Assembly: GCF_000317205.1 (NCBI RefSeq)
Contig: NZ_AJLK01000152.1
Location: 1-49,259, forward strand
DNA from: Fischerella muscicola PCC 7414
GTDB lineage: Bacteria; Cyanobacteriota; Cyanobacteriia; Cyanobacteriales; Nostocaceae
Length of the DNA: 49,259 nucleotides
Direction: 5' to 3'
Position 1 is the first letter of the stretch. Each line of letters begins with the position of its first letter. The notes below the pieces were generated by a model. It made no database searches. It was not told the DNA's origin and saw nothing but the letters and a program-made list of their open reading frames with translations. Of the stretch, positions 1 to 8,791 are shown in pieces. A program made the position numbers and the translations under genes.

Positions 1-60
1 ATATAAATAAATATATTAACAATTTTCAAATCTCTACTCTTCTCTGGTGCGTTCTCTGCG

Positions 61-98
61 CCTCTGCGGTTAAATAAATGACTTTTTAACCACAGAGG
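61..98. repeat. Inverted repeat of the CTCTGCGGTTAAA family
   Basis: CCTCTGCGGTTAAA at 61-74 pairs with TTTTTAACCACAGAGG at 83-98, one unpaired or mismatched base aside. Related CTCTGCG / CGCAGAGG sequence recurs near 3060-3100, 6720-6765, 8550-8575, 20065-20095 and 49085-49105, so this is one copy of a dispersed repeat. It lies just past the 3' end of acs and could act as its terminator, but there is no clear T-run. Confidence 0.6.
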
Positions 99-122
99 AC
101 ACAGAGTAAAAATTTAACAGTG

Positions 123-2093
123 CTAAGCGCCTTCTCGCAGCTTATCTAACACACTTCTATCCTCTAAGGTAGAAGTATCACCTGATACTTCTTGCCCAGC
201 CGCCAGATTTCGTAATAAGCGCCGCATAATCTTACCAGATCGGGTTTTAGGCAAAGCATCAGTAAAACGAATCTCTCCAGGACGAGCGATCGCACCAATT
301 TCACTAACGACGTGCTGTTTTAGTTCTTTATTGAGTGCTTCACTCGGATTATTACCACCCTCTAAAGTCACAAAAGCAACTATTTCTTCCCCTTTAAGTT
401 CATCTGGTTTACCTACCACAGCCGCCTCAGCCACCGCAGGGTGGGAAACTAAAGCTGATTCGATTTCCATTGTTCCCAGACGATGCCCTGATACATTAAT
501 CACATCATCAACACGACCCATTACCCAGAAATAACCGTCTTCATCTCGTCTTGCACCATCGCCTGCAAAATAAATATACTGCCCATCTTTCGGGGGAATA
601 TGTTCCCAATAAGTACGGCGGAAGCGCTCAGGATCGCCGTATACTGTCCGCATCATCCCAGGCCAAGGATAGCGAACTGCCAAATAGCCGCCTTCGTTGT
701 CGCTAACAGAATTACCTTCCAGATCCACCACATCGGCTAATATTCCCGGGAAAGGACGAGTTGCAGAACCAGGTTTGGTAGGAATTGCCCCTGGTAGCGG
801 TGTAATCATAATTCCACCAGTTTCAGTTTGCCACCATGTGTCGACAATCGGACAGCGTTCGCCACCAATCACCCTGTGATACCACATCCAAGCTTCCGGG
901 TTAATGGGTTCACCTACAGTTCCCAGCAAACGCAGAGAAGATAAATTCCGGGCTTTGGGTAAATGTTCACCCATTTTGATAAAAGCACGAATCGCTGTAG
1001 GTGCAGTATAAAAAATCGTCACACCATACTTTTCAATAACGTCCCACATACAACCAGGATTAGAAGCACGGGGCGCGCCTTCATACATTACCGTTGTGGC
1101 ACCGTTGGAAAGCGGCCCATAAACAATGTAGCTGTGTCCCGTAATCCAACCGACATCGGCAGTACACCAGTAGACATCGGTATCTTGCAGATCAAAAATC
1201 CATTTAGTGGTCATGTGGGTGTACAGGTTGTACCCAGCAGTTGTATGCACAACGCCTTTGGGTTTGCCTGTGCTACCAGAAGTGTAGAGAATAAACAGCA
1301 TATCCTCGCTGTCCATCTCTTGGGGCGGACAATCTGCACTCACACCCTTTTGCAAATCATGCCACCAATGGTCACGTCCAGGTTCGATGTTAATTTTTTG
1401 ATTGGTACGCTGAACGACTAAGACGTTTTGCACAGTCGAGACTGTACCATCTGCTAATGCTTTATCTACTTGTTCCTTGAGGGGAACGATCGCATCTTTA
1501 CGCCAACCACCATCAGCAGTGATTACTAGTTTCGCTTGGGCATCTATTAATCGATCTCGTAAAGCTTCGGCACTGAAACCACCAAACACAACACTGTGGG
1601 GTGCGCCAATTCTCGCACAAGCAAGCATGGCAATGGCAGCTTCGGGAATCATCGGCATATAAATACCAACGCGATCGCCTTTTTGCACTCCCAATTGTTT
1701 GAGGACATTGGCGAATTGACACACTTCCCGATGTAGCTGGGCGTAGGTGAGAGTGCGTGAGTCTCCTGGTTCTCCTTCCCAAATAATCGCAGCTTTATTT
1801 TTGCGCCAGGTAGTTAAGTGTCTGTCAAGACAGTTGTAAGAAATATTAATTTTGCCATTAACAAACCACTTCGCAAACGGTGGTTGCCAGTCTAAGACTT
1901 TGTCCCACTTAGCAAACCAGTTTAATTCTTGTTCTGCCAGTTGTGCCCAGAATTGTTCGGGATTGGCTTTGGCTTTTTCGTAAAGCTGCTGATATTCTTC
2001 TAAGCTTTTGATATGGGCATTTTGGGAAAATTCTGGGTTAGGTGAGAATAAACGTTTTTCTTGCAGGATTGATTCTATCGTTGGTTGAGACAT
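123..2093 (-). CDS. acs: Acetyl-CoA synthetase (AMP-forming)
   Basis: Converts acetate, ATP and CoA to acetyl-CoA, AMP and PPi in the cytoplasm, letting the cell re-use acetate. The 656-residue product has the usual family length. It carries the ANL-superfamily nucleotide motif [11 protein letters not shown] (about residues 270-280), the [10 protein letters not shown] adenine-binding segment, and the C-terminal [11 protein letters not shown] motif, whose lysine (about 621) is the catalytic residue that is acetylated in characterised enzymes. I chose the ATG at 2093 (product starts MSQPTIES, as cyanobacterial Acs usually does). The frame also extends to a TTG at 2117, which would add eight residues. 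It is a single gene with no partner on the same strand. Confidence 0.97.
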   Translation of the reverse strand: MSQPTIESILQEKRLFSPNPEFSQNAHIKSLEEYQQLYEKAKANPEQFWAQLAEQELNWFAKWDKVLDWQPPFAKWFVNGKINISYNCLDRHLTTWRKNKAAIIWEGEPGDSRTLTYAQLHREVCQFANVLKQLGVQKGDRVGIYMPMIPEAAIAMLACARIGAPHSVVFGGFSAEALRDRLIDAQAKLVITADGGWRKDAIVPLKEQVDKALADGTVSTVQNVLVVQRTNQKINIEPGRDHWWHDLQKGVSADCPPQEMDSEDMLFILYTSGSTGKPKGVVHTTAGYNLYTHMTTKWIFDLQDTDVYWCTADVGWITGHSYIVYGPLSNGATTVMYEGAPRASNPGCMWDVIEKYGVTIFYTAPTAIRAFIKMGEHLPKARNLSSLRLLGTVGEPINPEAWMWYHRVIGGERCPIVDTWWQTETGGIMITPLPGAIPTKPGSATRPFPGILADVVDLEGNSVSDNEGGYLAVRYPWPGMMRTVYGDPERFRRTYWEHIPPKDGQYIYFAGDGARRDEDGYFWVMGRVDDVINVSGHRLGTMEIESALVSHPAVAEAAVVGKPDELKGEEIVAFVTLEGGNNPSEALNKELKQHVVSEIGAIARPGEIRFTDALPKTRSGKIMRRLLRNLAAGQEVSGDTSTLEDRSVLDKLREGA

Positions 2094-2266
2094 AATCGCT
2101 TCAATGGTGTTCTGCAAACTATTCTGTATGGAGATTTGCCATAAGTGTTTTGATTTTCATGAAGATTGATGGAAAATGCAAGGATAAATAGAAAAGAGGG
2201 TAGGGATGTAAGAAGTCCAGATATGCAAACTGGCTAAAATAAACATAAATCAAGGGGGTACTACTT

Positions 2267-2995
2267 ATGTCTGAACCTGGTACTATAGAAGTCGTCTTTA
2301 ATGAAAATTCAGACGCAGAAGTTTTCTTTCCTCCCGGCGATTTATGGAGTGACGAACCACCTTTGGAAAGCGATCTACACCGCGATCAAATCGAACTCTT
2401 AATTAGTATCCTCAAATTGTGGTGGCGAGAACGCCAGGATTTTTACGCTTCTGGCAACTTAACGGTTTACTATAGTCCCAACCAGAAAAAGTCAGAGGAT
2501 TTTCGTGGGCCTGATTTTTTTGTAGTTCTAGGAACCGAGAAAAAAGATCGTAAAAGTTGGGTTGTCTGGCAAGAAGAAGGCAAATATCCTAACTTAATTA
2601 TTGAAATTTTATCTGACTCTACTGCTGCTGTTGACAAAGGCTTTAAAAAACAACTTTATCAAGACACCTTTCGCACCCCTGATTACTTCTGGTTTGATCC
2701 TGTTACACAAGAATTGCAGGGATTTCATTTGGTTGATGGCAAATATCAAGAAATTCAACCTACCGCTGATGGTAAATTATGGAGTCAGCAACTAGAACTT
2801 TATTTAGGAGTGCATGAAGGCAAATTACGTTACTTTACACTTGAACAAAAATTAATACCTTCTGCTGAAGAAATAGCCGAACAAGAAAAATTACGCGCCC
2901 AACAAGCCGAAGAACGTTTACAACAAACAGAGCAAGAATTATCTAGACTACGAGAGATTTTACGCGCCCAGGGAATAGATCCCGAGAATATTTAG
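2267..2995 (+). CDS. Uma2 family endonuclease-like protein (DUF820)
   Basis: The 242-residue product belongs to the Uma2/DUF820 family, which has a restriction-endonuclease-like PD-(D/E)XK fold and is greatly expanded in cyanobacteria. The catalytic pattern is visible: GPDFFVV (Asp), NLIIEILS (Glu), then a lysine in the DKGFKKQLY segment, followed by the typical TPDYFWFDP strand. The last 45 or so residues are a Glu/Gln-rich coiled coil beginning near EEIAEQEKLRAQQAEERLQQ, a common tail in this family. The physiological role of these proteins is not established. The spacing GGGGGTACTACTT before the ATG gives a weak ribosome-binding site. It is monocistronic. Confidence 0.85.
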   Translation: MSEPGTIEVVFNENSDAEVFFPPGDLWSDEPPLESDLHRDQIELLISILKLWWRERQDFYASGNLTVYYSPNQKKSEDFRGPDFFVVLGTEKKDRKSWVVWQEEGKYPNLIIEILSDSTAAVDKGFKKQLYQDTFRTPDYFWFDPVTQELQGFHLVDGKYQEIQPTADGKLWSQQLELYLGVHEGKLRYFTLEQKLIPSAEEIAEQEKLRAQQAEERLQQTEQELSRLREILRAQGIDPENI

Positions 2996-3130
2996 GAACA
3001 CGAACCAAATAAAATACACTACCTCATCCCTCTCTTTTTGGTATCCGAAAAACTCTGGGAACCTTTGCGCTGACTTTGCGTCCCTCTGCGTTTAAAAAAG
3101 CTACGATTTTATACAAAACTGTACTTAATA

Positions 3131-3457
3131 TTACTCTTCAGTTTCGGCAAAATTTACTTTCTCGTAAAGATCATTCAAACTAATTTGAAACTGGATAGAA
3201 CTTAATTCTAAAATTGTCTCTGGGGATTCATACTCAGTTAATAACCATTTCCCATCAGGGGTTTTCGTGTACTGCATCAGATAATATCTGGCTTGGTCAC
3301 AATTTTACATCGCCGATATAGACGCGATAACTTTGTCCTCTCAAGCCAAATTTGAGATGAGCATAAAAATTTCCAGCAATTTCATTATGATTAGTTGTCC
3401 CTCCTGTCATCGGGATGATTTCTCCGTCGCATCTCAAAAAATGTAAATATTTGTCTT
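3131..3457 (-). pseudogene. Decayed Uma2 (DUF820) gene with internal deletion
   Basis: Read on the minus strand, 3299-3457 encodes a typical Uma2 N-terminal segment (DGEIIPMTGGTTNHNEIAGN, then FYAHLKFGLRGQ and a YRVYIGDVK strand) that runs into a TGA at 3297-3299. One frame over, 3131-3301 encodes a typical Uma2 C-terminus (YTKTPDGKWLLTEY ... SIQFQISLNDLYE) ending at a TAA. The central catalytic part, about 90-100 residues in relatives, is missing. The true start is also lost, because the frame upstream of DGE hits a stop. I infer one gene that lost its middle by deletion. It is in the opposite orientation to the intact Uma2 gene nearby. Confidence 0.8.
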
Positions 3458-3582
3458 AATTGCGTAAATATCTCAAGCGCCTCCGATAAGTATACAAAGC
3501 TTTGATTGGGTGGTTCTACTTCCAGGTATTTGTCATATGTGTAACCATGCATTTTTGTCTGGAGATTTCCTGATGACTGCAT

Positions 3583-3946
3583 TTAGCAATACCCAGCTTA
3601 ATAAATACCTAAGTGAGCGATCACCAATTGTACAGATCATGCTATGTGTGTCTGCAAACATACCAAAAGATAGAAATTGAAACTACTCCAAAGGCAGATG
3701 AGGAAGAAAGTTAGGCAATTCAAAACAGAGGCAGCTATGTCTATTTATAGCTAGTAGCAAGTCAATCAATCAATTAACATCACTCGAAAATTTTCAGGAC
3801 TATTTTAGGGATGGGTTTAGCAAATATCTAATTGCCTGGAATCAAATCTCTCAAACAAAACCCACCTCTACAAACAATTGATGCAAACAAATGAAAACAT
3901 TCTTAATTTATGAATTTAACAAAATTTAGAAGGCAAGTTGTGGATT
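3583..3946. other. AT-rich spacer, no gene seen
   Basis: The stretch between the Uma2 remnant and the next gene has no convincing reading frame or strong hairpin. The last bases before 3947 contain AGAAGGCAAG, a plausible ribosome-binding site for the downstream gene. A promoter for the two-gene oxidoreductase unit should lie here but cannot be placed. Confidence 0.5.
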
Positions 3947-5241
3947 ATGAAGACAAAAACATATTTACCTGGTTTGAAGACAGCTTTAGAATTCCCGCTA
4001 CTAGAGGCGTTATTTGGTAGACGCGCTCGTCGCTTCTCTCTTGGTGCTGCAATTCCGGATGGGCCATTGGCGTTTACATCTCGCCATCAGCCTTTACCGC
4101 TTTCGGAACTAGAGCAGATAATGGTTCTGACCGCAGCAGCGGGTAACACTGGCTGGCACCACATGATTACACGTCATGCCAGATACGCCCCACACTTATC
4201 GAACTACTCTGCTGCTGCGGGCGGACGTACCTTTCCTTCAGCCGCAGGTTTCCATACCAGTGAAATATTTTTACCAATGACGATGGCGTCTATTTCTTTG
4301 CCACGCGCGATGCACACGCTTTAGTAGAACGGCAAGCAGACGAGGACATCAATCTGGATGCACTGTTAGCAGCCCATCGCCAACGGATTCGCAAGCTGAG
4401 TGACACTCGCTTGCATATTCCAGCTGCTGAACCCTACATGGAAGGACACAACACCTGGTGTGTTAATCGTCCAGGAAGTCTGCTGATTATTCCCGTAGGT
4501 GACATTGCCCAGCATATGATTGCTAACCTCTGCTTCTTGGTGCAAAACGGCTATTGCATTTATGACGATGTGAATCGAGAACAAATTCCAGGACTGGAAA
4601 AATTCAAACATCTGGTGAATTTAGACGAACCCTTCCCCATGACCTTCATTGATCAGTATGCTTTGACGGAATGCACTGCTGAGCTTTCGACCTGTTGTTA
4701 CGCAGGTGTGCTAATGCTGCAAGCAATGGGGTTGGGTGGTTGGATGTTCGATGGCATTGACCGCCATGTTGTATTGGGTGCTAGTGGCGATCCGGATGTA
4801 CCGGGTTTGGGTTTCCGCTACGACACCGACGAACGTTGGGCCCTACCTAACCCGACTGGTTTACCTGGAGTATTCGAGGCTTTTTGTCCGCCCCACTATC
4901 CCGATATGTGTGCAGCGGTAGAAGCCTTTGCCAAGCGGAAGTTCGGGCCAGGTGGACCATTCCACCCCGACACACCCGGGCCTTGGAAAGAAACCGCTAA
5001 GGTACGTAGAAGTGCGGAGGTTCACAGTGACGAGTTTAGAGAATGTGTTGCTGTGATGGCACAGTACATATACGACCGTTTCGGCAAATTCCCCGCTACT
5101 GTACCCAGTGTGTTTATTCTGACTTATCTCCAGGCTCATCACTTAGATTTAGAGTTCTACGACCATCACTTCCTGCCAGGAGCTTATCTAAAGACTCACG
5201 CTCAACATATGGCGAATTGGCATTCAACTAACGAGATATAA
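3947..5241 (+). pseudogene. Nitroreductase-like protein, interrupted by a one-base frameshift
   Basis: Two adjoining frames make one protein of about 431 residues if one T is added to the five-T run at 4268-4272. The first frame (from ATG 3947) ends at 4324. The second continues without a break from TNDDGVYFFATRDAHALVE to the stop at 5241. The N-terminal part (RRARRF, PLPLSELEQIMVLTAAAGNT) resembles the FMN-binding start of nitroreductase-fold proteins, but I do not recognise the exact family. The region is GC-richer than its surroundings. It lies 20 bp upstream of a flavin oxidoreductase with its own AAGGAG site, so the two are probably co-transcribed. The shift could be a real mutation, programmed slippage, or a homopolymer sequencing error. 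Confidence 0.75.
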
Positions 5242-5261
5242 AGTAGCTAAGGAGAGAAATT

Positions 5262-6686
5262 ATGGTTAACCTACATGTTGCCACTATTACAGGTGAAGAA
5301 ACTGTTCTTGAACAAGCAGCAGTGGAAGCATTCAAGGCCAGCCTGCGCGGTGAACTGCTCTGTTCCACTGATGCAGGCTATGAGGGCGCCCGCAAGGTCT
5401 ACAATGGCATGATTGACCGACACCCCCGCTTGATTGCCCGTTGTACCGACGTGGCGGATGTCATCAATGCTGTTAATTTTGCCCGTGAAAACAACCTACT
5501 CCTGGCAGTTCGAGGCGGCGGTCATAATGGTGCAGGCCTGGGGATTTGCGATCACGGCTTGGTTATTGACCTCTCGCTTCTGAAGGGGATTCGCGTTGAC
5601 CCTGTAGCGCGTACAGTGCGAGTCGAAGGCGGTTGCACCTGGGGAGATGTGGATCATGCAACCCATGCATTTAGTCTAGCTGTACCCAGTGGAGCTATTT
5701 CTACTACCGGCGTTGCTGGACTAACTTTGGGTGGTGGACACGGCTATTTGACCCGTAAGTATGGCTTAACTATCGACAATCTACTCGAAGCAGACGTAGT
5801 ACTGGCAGACGGGCATTTCGTTACTGCTAATTCAGAAGAAAATGAGGATCTGTTTTGGGCGTTGCGTGGTGGTGGTGGCAACTTTGGTGTTGTCACTTGT
5901 TTTCTGTTTAGGGCACATCCTGTGAGTACAGTTTATGCTGGGCCGACGCTGTGGCATTTGGATCAAGCAGCCGAAGTCATGCGGTGGTATCGGGAGTTCA
6001 GCATCAATGTGCAGGAAGATATGTATGGCTTCTTTGCCTTTTTGAAAGTACCACCGGGGCCACCATTTCCAGAACATCTGCATACAAAGACAATGTGCGG
6101 CATTGTTTGGTGCTACACCGGAGCATTGGAGAAAGTAGAGGAAGCGTTCCAACCGATCCGCAATTTTGCTACTCCAGCTTTTGAACACATTGGCCCAATG
6201 CCCTATCCTGCTTTGCAGAGTATGTTCGATTCCCTATACCCGGCAGGGTTGCAGTGGTACTGGAAGGGCGATTTTGTGAAGCAGTTGAGTGACGAGGCGA
6301 TCGCACTACATCTAAAATATGGTTCGCAACTGCCAAGCTTGCTGTCAACGATGCATCTGTATCCGATTGATGGCGCAGCCAACCGAGTCGGCAATCAAGA
6401 TACGGCTTTCAGTTTCCGTGAGGCGAAGTGGTCAATGGTTATAGCTGGCATCGATCCAGATCCGGCTAATCGCGATCGCATCACTAGCTGGGCAAAGGAA
6501 TATTGGAGTGCATTGCATCCCCATAGCTGTGGCGGTGCCTACGTAAATTTCATGATGGAGGAGGGTCAAGAGCGCGTCCAGGCTACCTATCGCGACAATT
6601 ACGAGCGTCTAGTTGTGATTAAGAATAAGTACGATCCAACTAATTTGTTCCGTGTCAATCAAAATATCAAGCCAGTCACGGCTTAG
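5262..6686 (+). CDS. FAD-linked oxidoreductase, berberine-bridge (BBE-like) type
   Basis: The 474-residue product has the PCMH-type FAD domain (about residues 50-225) and a C-terminal BBE domain. The VRGGGHNGAG motif contains His88, the residue expected to carry the 8-alpha-N-histidyl FAD bond. The segment VPSGAISTTGVAGLTLGGGH has Ala where bicovalent BBE enzymes have Cys, so a single covalent link is inferred. The C-terminus (YVNFM ... YDPTNLFRVNQNI) is the standard BBE ending. Such enzymes oxidise alcohols, sugars or alkaloid-like substrates with O2, and the substrate here is unknown. AAGGAGAG lies 7 bp before the ATG. The 20-bp gap to the upstream nitroreductase-like gene suggests a two-enzyme oxidative module, possibly for a secondary metabolite. 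Confidence 0.92.
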   Translation: MVNLHVATITGEETVLEQAAVEAFKASLRGELLCSTDAGYEGARKVYNGMIDRHPRLIARCTDVADVINAVNFARENNLLLAVRGGGHNGAGLGICDHGLVIDLSLLKGIRVDPVARTVRVEGGCTWGDVDHATHAFSLAVPSGAISTTGVAGLTLGGGHGYLTRKYGLTIDNLLEADVVLADGHFVTANSEENEDLFWALRGGGGNFGVVTCFLFRAHPVSTVYAGPTLWHLDQAAEVMRWYREFSINVQEDMYGFFAFLKVPPGPPFPEHLHTKTMCGIVWCYTGALEKVEEAFQPIRNFATPAFEHIGPMPYPALQSMFDSLYPAGLQWYWKGDFVKQLSDEAIALHLKYGSQLPSLLSTMHLYPIDGAANRVGNQDTAFSFREAKWSMVIAGIDPDPANRDRITSWAKEYWSALHPHSCGGAYVNFMMEEGQERVQATYRDNYERLVVIKNKYDPTNLFRVNQNIKPVTA

Positions 6687-7002
6687 TATGGGTTTGCATT
6701 AATTTGTAGTGTTTTTAAACGCAAAGGATCGCAAAGGAAAGCGCACCAGAAGCGCAGAGTTTGGTTAGAGTCATTTTTACACTCTTGGGGAGCAAGGGTA
6801 AAGGCTTGTCTAGTGCCTTTAACTTTGTTCCCTTTACTTTTTCCCGGCTGCTGCAAGAAGTATCCTGCTTTTATAATGTGGCGATCGCGTAGAGTATCGC
6901 TGCTTGCGACGTTGCCACATCTGGTTAGAAATACTGCATTAGTAACCTATGGTTAATAGCGTGCATTCCTCGAGGACTAAAACATGTTTTAGCATGGATT
7001 TG

Positions 7003-7052
7003 AGTCCACTTGAGTGGACTTAGACTTTTAGCCAAGAAATAAATTTCTTGGC
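7003..7052 (+). repeat. Double-hairpin repeat, copy A
   Basis: The first hairpin is AGTCCACT / AGTGGACT, the linker is TAGACTTTTA, and the second is GCCAAGAAA / TTTCTTGGC around AAAT-type loop bases. The same architecture with different stem sequences is present at 7343-7400 (opposite strand), 44856-44909 and 46549-46604. Confidence 0.7.
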
Positions 7053-7162
7053 AGGAGATTAGGTTGGCGCAATATCTCAGTTAACCTGTACCCTTATGTG
7101 TTGCGATCGCTAAGTAAGTCGCTGAGAAAAATTCAATGTATATGAAGAAAAATAAATTATGT

Positions 7163-7240
7163 GTAGGGTGCGTTATGCCGTAGGAATCGCGCACCGTGAA
7201 TTGCTGATGGTGCGTTGCGCTGCACGACAACGTACCCTAC
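7163..7240. repeat. Long imperfect hairpin repeat (GTAGGGTGCGTT type)
   Basis: GTAGGGTGCGTT at 7163-7174 pairs with AACGTACCCTAC at 7229-7240 (one mismatch), and the interior contains further GGTGCG / CGCACC pairing. Sequences of this type are common between genes in filamentous cyanobacteria. No coding potential is visible. Confidence 0.6.
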
Positions 7241-7342
7241 ATTTAAATTTGTTAATCTAGCTTGAAATATTAACGCCGACTTACTTACACTAACCCAAGT
7301 CTTGAAAAAAACCGTGAACGTCTTGCACTTAGCCCATTTACC

Positions 7343-7400
7343 GGCAGAGAATAAATTCTCTAGCTAATAGCTTAACTCCACGCTTAGTGGACTCAAATCC
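7343..7400 (-). repeat. Double-hairpin repeat, copy B (inverted)
   Basis: On the minus strand it reads GGATTTGAGTCCACT, then AAGCGTGGAGTTAAGCTATTAG, then the stem CTAGAGAA / TTCTCTG. It shares the leading GGATTTGAGTCCACT with copy A and the position of the second hairpin, but most stem bases differ. Together copies A and B form an inverted pair flanking about 290 bp. Confidence 0.65.
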
Positions 7401-7492
7401 TAAAATAAAATGGCAATGAAGAATGTAGACGCGCAAGCAGCTTCCTGAAGGGTAGAAGTCGGGGATCTTTTGCTTATTTTTCAAGATAAAAC

Positions 7493-7695
7493 TTAGCTAT
7501 CTTGCTTATTTATTTGCTCAAGTTCATCTAATGCTTTTTGAATAGCTTGGCGACAAAATTCTCGTGGCTCGTCAACCTGACTCAATCTATTTTTCATTGT
7601 TTTCGTAATCCGCATTGTCCATTGTTCAGTTAATGGTTCTTCTCTGTTAGTCACGAATTTTTTAAATTTTCAGGAGTTCCTTTAGGATTAGGCAT
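7493..7695 (-). pseudogene. Frameshifted paralogue of the downstream small RHH-like gene
   Basis: The minus-strand ATG at 7695 starts MPNPKGTPENLKNS and stops. One frame over, translation continues TNREEPLTEQWTMRITKTMK ... EFCRQAIQKALDELEQ to a TAA at 7493. This aligns along its length with the intact protein encoded at 7763-7963 (MPNPRGNPENLQ ... EFVRQAIQEALDKR). The frameshift lies in the A-rich run near 7655-7665. The two genes are a tandem duplication in which this copy has decayed. Confidence 0.75.
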
Positions 7696-7762
7696 TTTTG
7701 TAAAAATATTCAAATAGACTTGGATTAAATGAGTTTATCTAAAAAAAATATGTATTTTGCGC

Positions 7763-7963
7763 TTAAGTATCCTGGTTATTCAAATTTCGCTTATCTAAAG
7801 CCTCCTGGATAGCTTGCCTAACAAACTCTGGGTAATTTTCCAAAGTTTTCAATTCATTCATCATTGACTGAGGCACTCTAACAGTTAACTTTGCGGTTAA
7901 CGGTTCTGGTCGATTAGTTGTTAATGGTTGAAGATTTTCTGGATTACCCCTTGGGTTAGGCAT
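7763..7963 (-). CDS. Small protein, probably ribbon-helix-helix-like
   Basis: The 66-residue product has the N-terminus MPNPRGNPENL followed by AKLTVRVPQSMMNELKTL and EFVRQAIQEALDKR. A short beta-strand (KLTVRVP) followed by two helices is the layout of ribbon-helix-helix DNA-binding proteins, including antitoxins. That is an inference from pattern, not a firm family match. A broken paralogue lies just downstream on the same strand. Upstream, at 8023-8062, is a perfect inverted repeat between this gene and the divergent 8089 gene, a natural place for autoregulation. No toxin gene is seen beside it. Confidence 0.7.
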   Translation of the reverse strand: MPNPRGNPENLQPLTTNRPEPLTAKLTVRVPQSMMNELKTLENYPEFVRQAIQEALDKRNLNNQDT

Positions 7964-8022
7964 TGTTTAGAAATATAAATAAAGCTTGAATGATATGACG
8001 ACATATATATAGATTCTATTAA

Positions 8023-8062
8023 AGGTGGTTATCTTCCGTCGTCAAACTTGCGATAACCACCT
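8023..8062. promoter_or_regulatory. Perfect 11-bp inverted repeat in divergent promoter region
   Basis: AGGTGGTTATC (8023-8033) and GATAACCACCT (8052-8062) are exact reverse complements separated by 18 bp. The repeat sits 60 bp upstream of the minus-strand RHH-like gene and 26 bp before the plus-strand gene at 8089. It may be an operator or an RNA hairpin in a leader. The lack of a T-run argues against a simple terminator. Confidence 0.5.
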
Positions 8063-8088
8063 GTCCCAATAAACAATGAGACAACACT

Positions 8089-8469
8089 ATGTTATCAAGA
8101 GAATACCTGGAAAAACTGGAACTTGAAGAATTACAATCGTTAGCCAAAAGCTATGGTGTTCAGCCGATTGGGAACTATGTTAAGCGAGAAGCTTGGATAA
8201 ATGTTTTAGCCAACTTCCCCTATAAGGCAATTGACCAAATGAAAGATGGCATAGGATTACATAGTCCAGGAATGAATGCCTACTTTATGTTGACTACCGT
8301 GCTAGATATGCTTGGAGAACCGACAGATAGTCAACTGGCGCTAATTCGAGCAACTCGCAAAGATGAATGGTTAGTAGATGAGCAATGGCAATTCTACCAA
8401 CATAAGCTGAATGAGCTTTACACGATTAAGACTATGCTGCAACAGATAGTTAAGATGCTTGCTGGTTAG
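8089..8469 (+). CDS. Conserved hypothetical protein with SAP/Rho-N-like start
   Basis: I do not recognise the 126-residue family. Residues 1-40 (MLSREYLEKLELEELQSLAK, then SYGVQPIGNYVKREAWINVL) form a helix-loop-helix pattern similar to SAP or Rho N-terminal domains, which often bind nucleic acid. The rest is predicted helical, with no membrane segment or signal peptide. It is divergent from the small RHH-like gene. A weak AATGAG precedes the ATG. The DNA- or RNA-binding suggestion is an inference only. Confidence 0.7.
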   Translation: MLSREYLEKLELEELQSLAKSYGVQPIGNYVKREAWINVLANFPYKAIDQMKDGIGLHSPGMNAYFMLTTVLDMLGEPTDSQLALIRATRKDEWLVDEQWQFYQHKLNELYTIKTMLQQIVKMLAG

Positions 8470-8750
8470 TCAGTTTGATCTGAATTTTGGATTGTAGAGA
8501 CGCGATGTGCCTCGCGTCTTTATAATCGTTACGGGACTAAACGAACTGCATTAGAACGCAGAGGACACAGAGAAATAAGAGTTTGAGAGGTTTTTTGTGT
8601 AATACCGTTTGACAAAAATCCTGATACATATTGGATTTATTAGGTCTGTTGCAAAAATCAGGATAATTGTTAATTACGAACACAGATGAACACGGATTTT
8701 ATCGGTGTTTATCTGTGTTCATCTGTGTTCGTTTTTTTAATAAAATTTTG
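8470..8750. repeat. Repeat-filled spacer (GATTGTAGAGACGCG, CGCAGAGGACACAG, CATCTGTGTTC)
   Basis: Three dispersed repeats lie end to end: a GATTGTAGAGACGCG / CGCGTCT hairpin (about 8492-8525), an ACGCAGAGGACACAGAG segment (about 8553-8570), and CTGTGTTCATCTGTGTTCG (about 8712-8731) with an inverted CACAGATGAACACGG arm (about 8681-8696). No gene is visible. Confidence 0.65.
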
Positions 8751-8788
8751 GATTGTAGAGACGCAAGGAACATTGCATCTCTACAATC
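8751..8788. terminator. Hairpin directly after mfd, possible terminator
   Basis: GATTGTAGAGACGCAA (8751-8766) pairs with TTGCATCTCTACAATC (8773-8788) with one G-T type mismatch and a six-base loop. It starts 4 bp beyond the mfd stop codon on the minus strand. The following sequence is AT-rich but lacks a clean U-run. The same GATTGTAGAGACGC sequence occurs at 8492 and GCGTCTCTACA at 27780, so this is a dispersed repeat used as a transcript end. Confidence 0.5.
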
Positions 8789-8791
8789 ATC

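Larger units (their letters stand above)
6687..7492. other. Repeat-rich intergenic region
   Basis: No protein gene is evident in this 0.8-kb gap. It begins with a CGCAAAGGATCGCAAAGG / CGCAGAG repeat (6720-6765). It then holds the palindrome CTAAAACATGTTTTAG (about 6977-6992), two inverted copies of a double-hairpin repeat (7003-7052 and 7343-7400), a long hairpin repeat (7163-7240), a GTAGACGCG...AAGGGTAG repeat (about 7427-7456) and a partial GTCGGGGATCTTT hairpin arm (about 7459-7471). Confidence 0.7.

Noticed and set aside
3391-3582. Minus-strand open frame of 63 codons
   Set aside because: Its 3' part overlaps, out of frame, the Uma2 remnant. The 5' part has no recognised family, and it may be debris of the same decayed locus.
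5262-6686. Bicovalent FAD attachment in the BBE-like enzyme
   Set aside because: The Cys of the second bond is Ala in the SGAISTTGVAG segment. Only the His-linked bond is supported.
7493-8469. Possible toxin-antitoxin module (RHH-like gene plus divergent gene)
   Set aside because: The genes are divergent rather than overlapping in one operon, and the 126-residue protein has no toxin fold that I can recognise.
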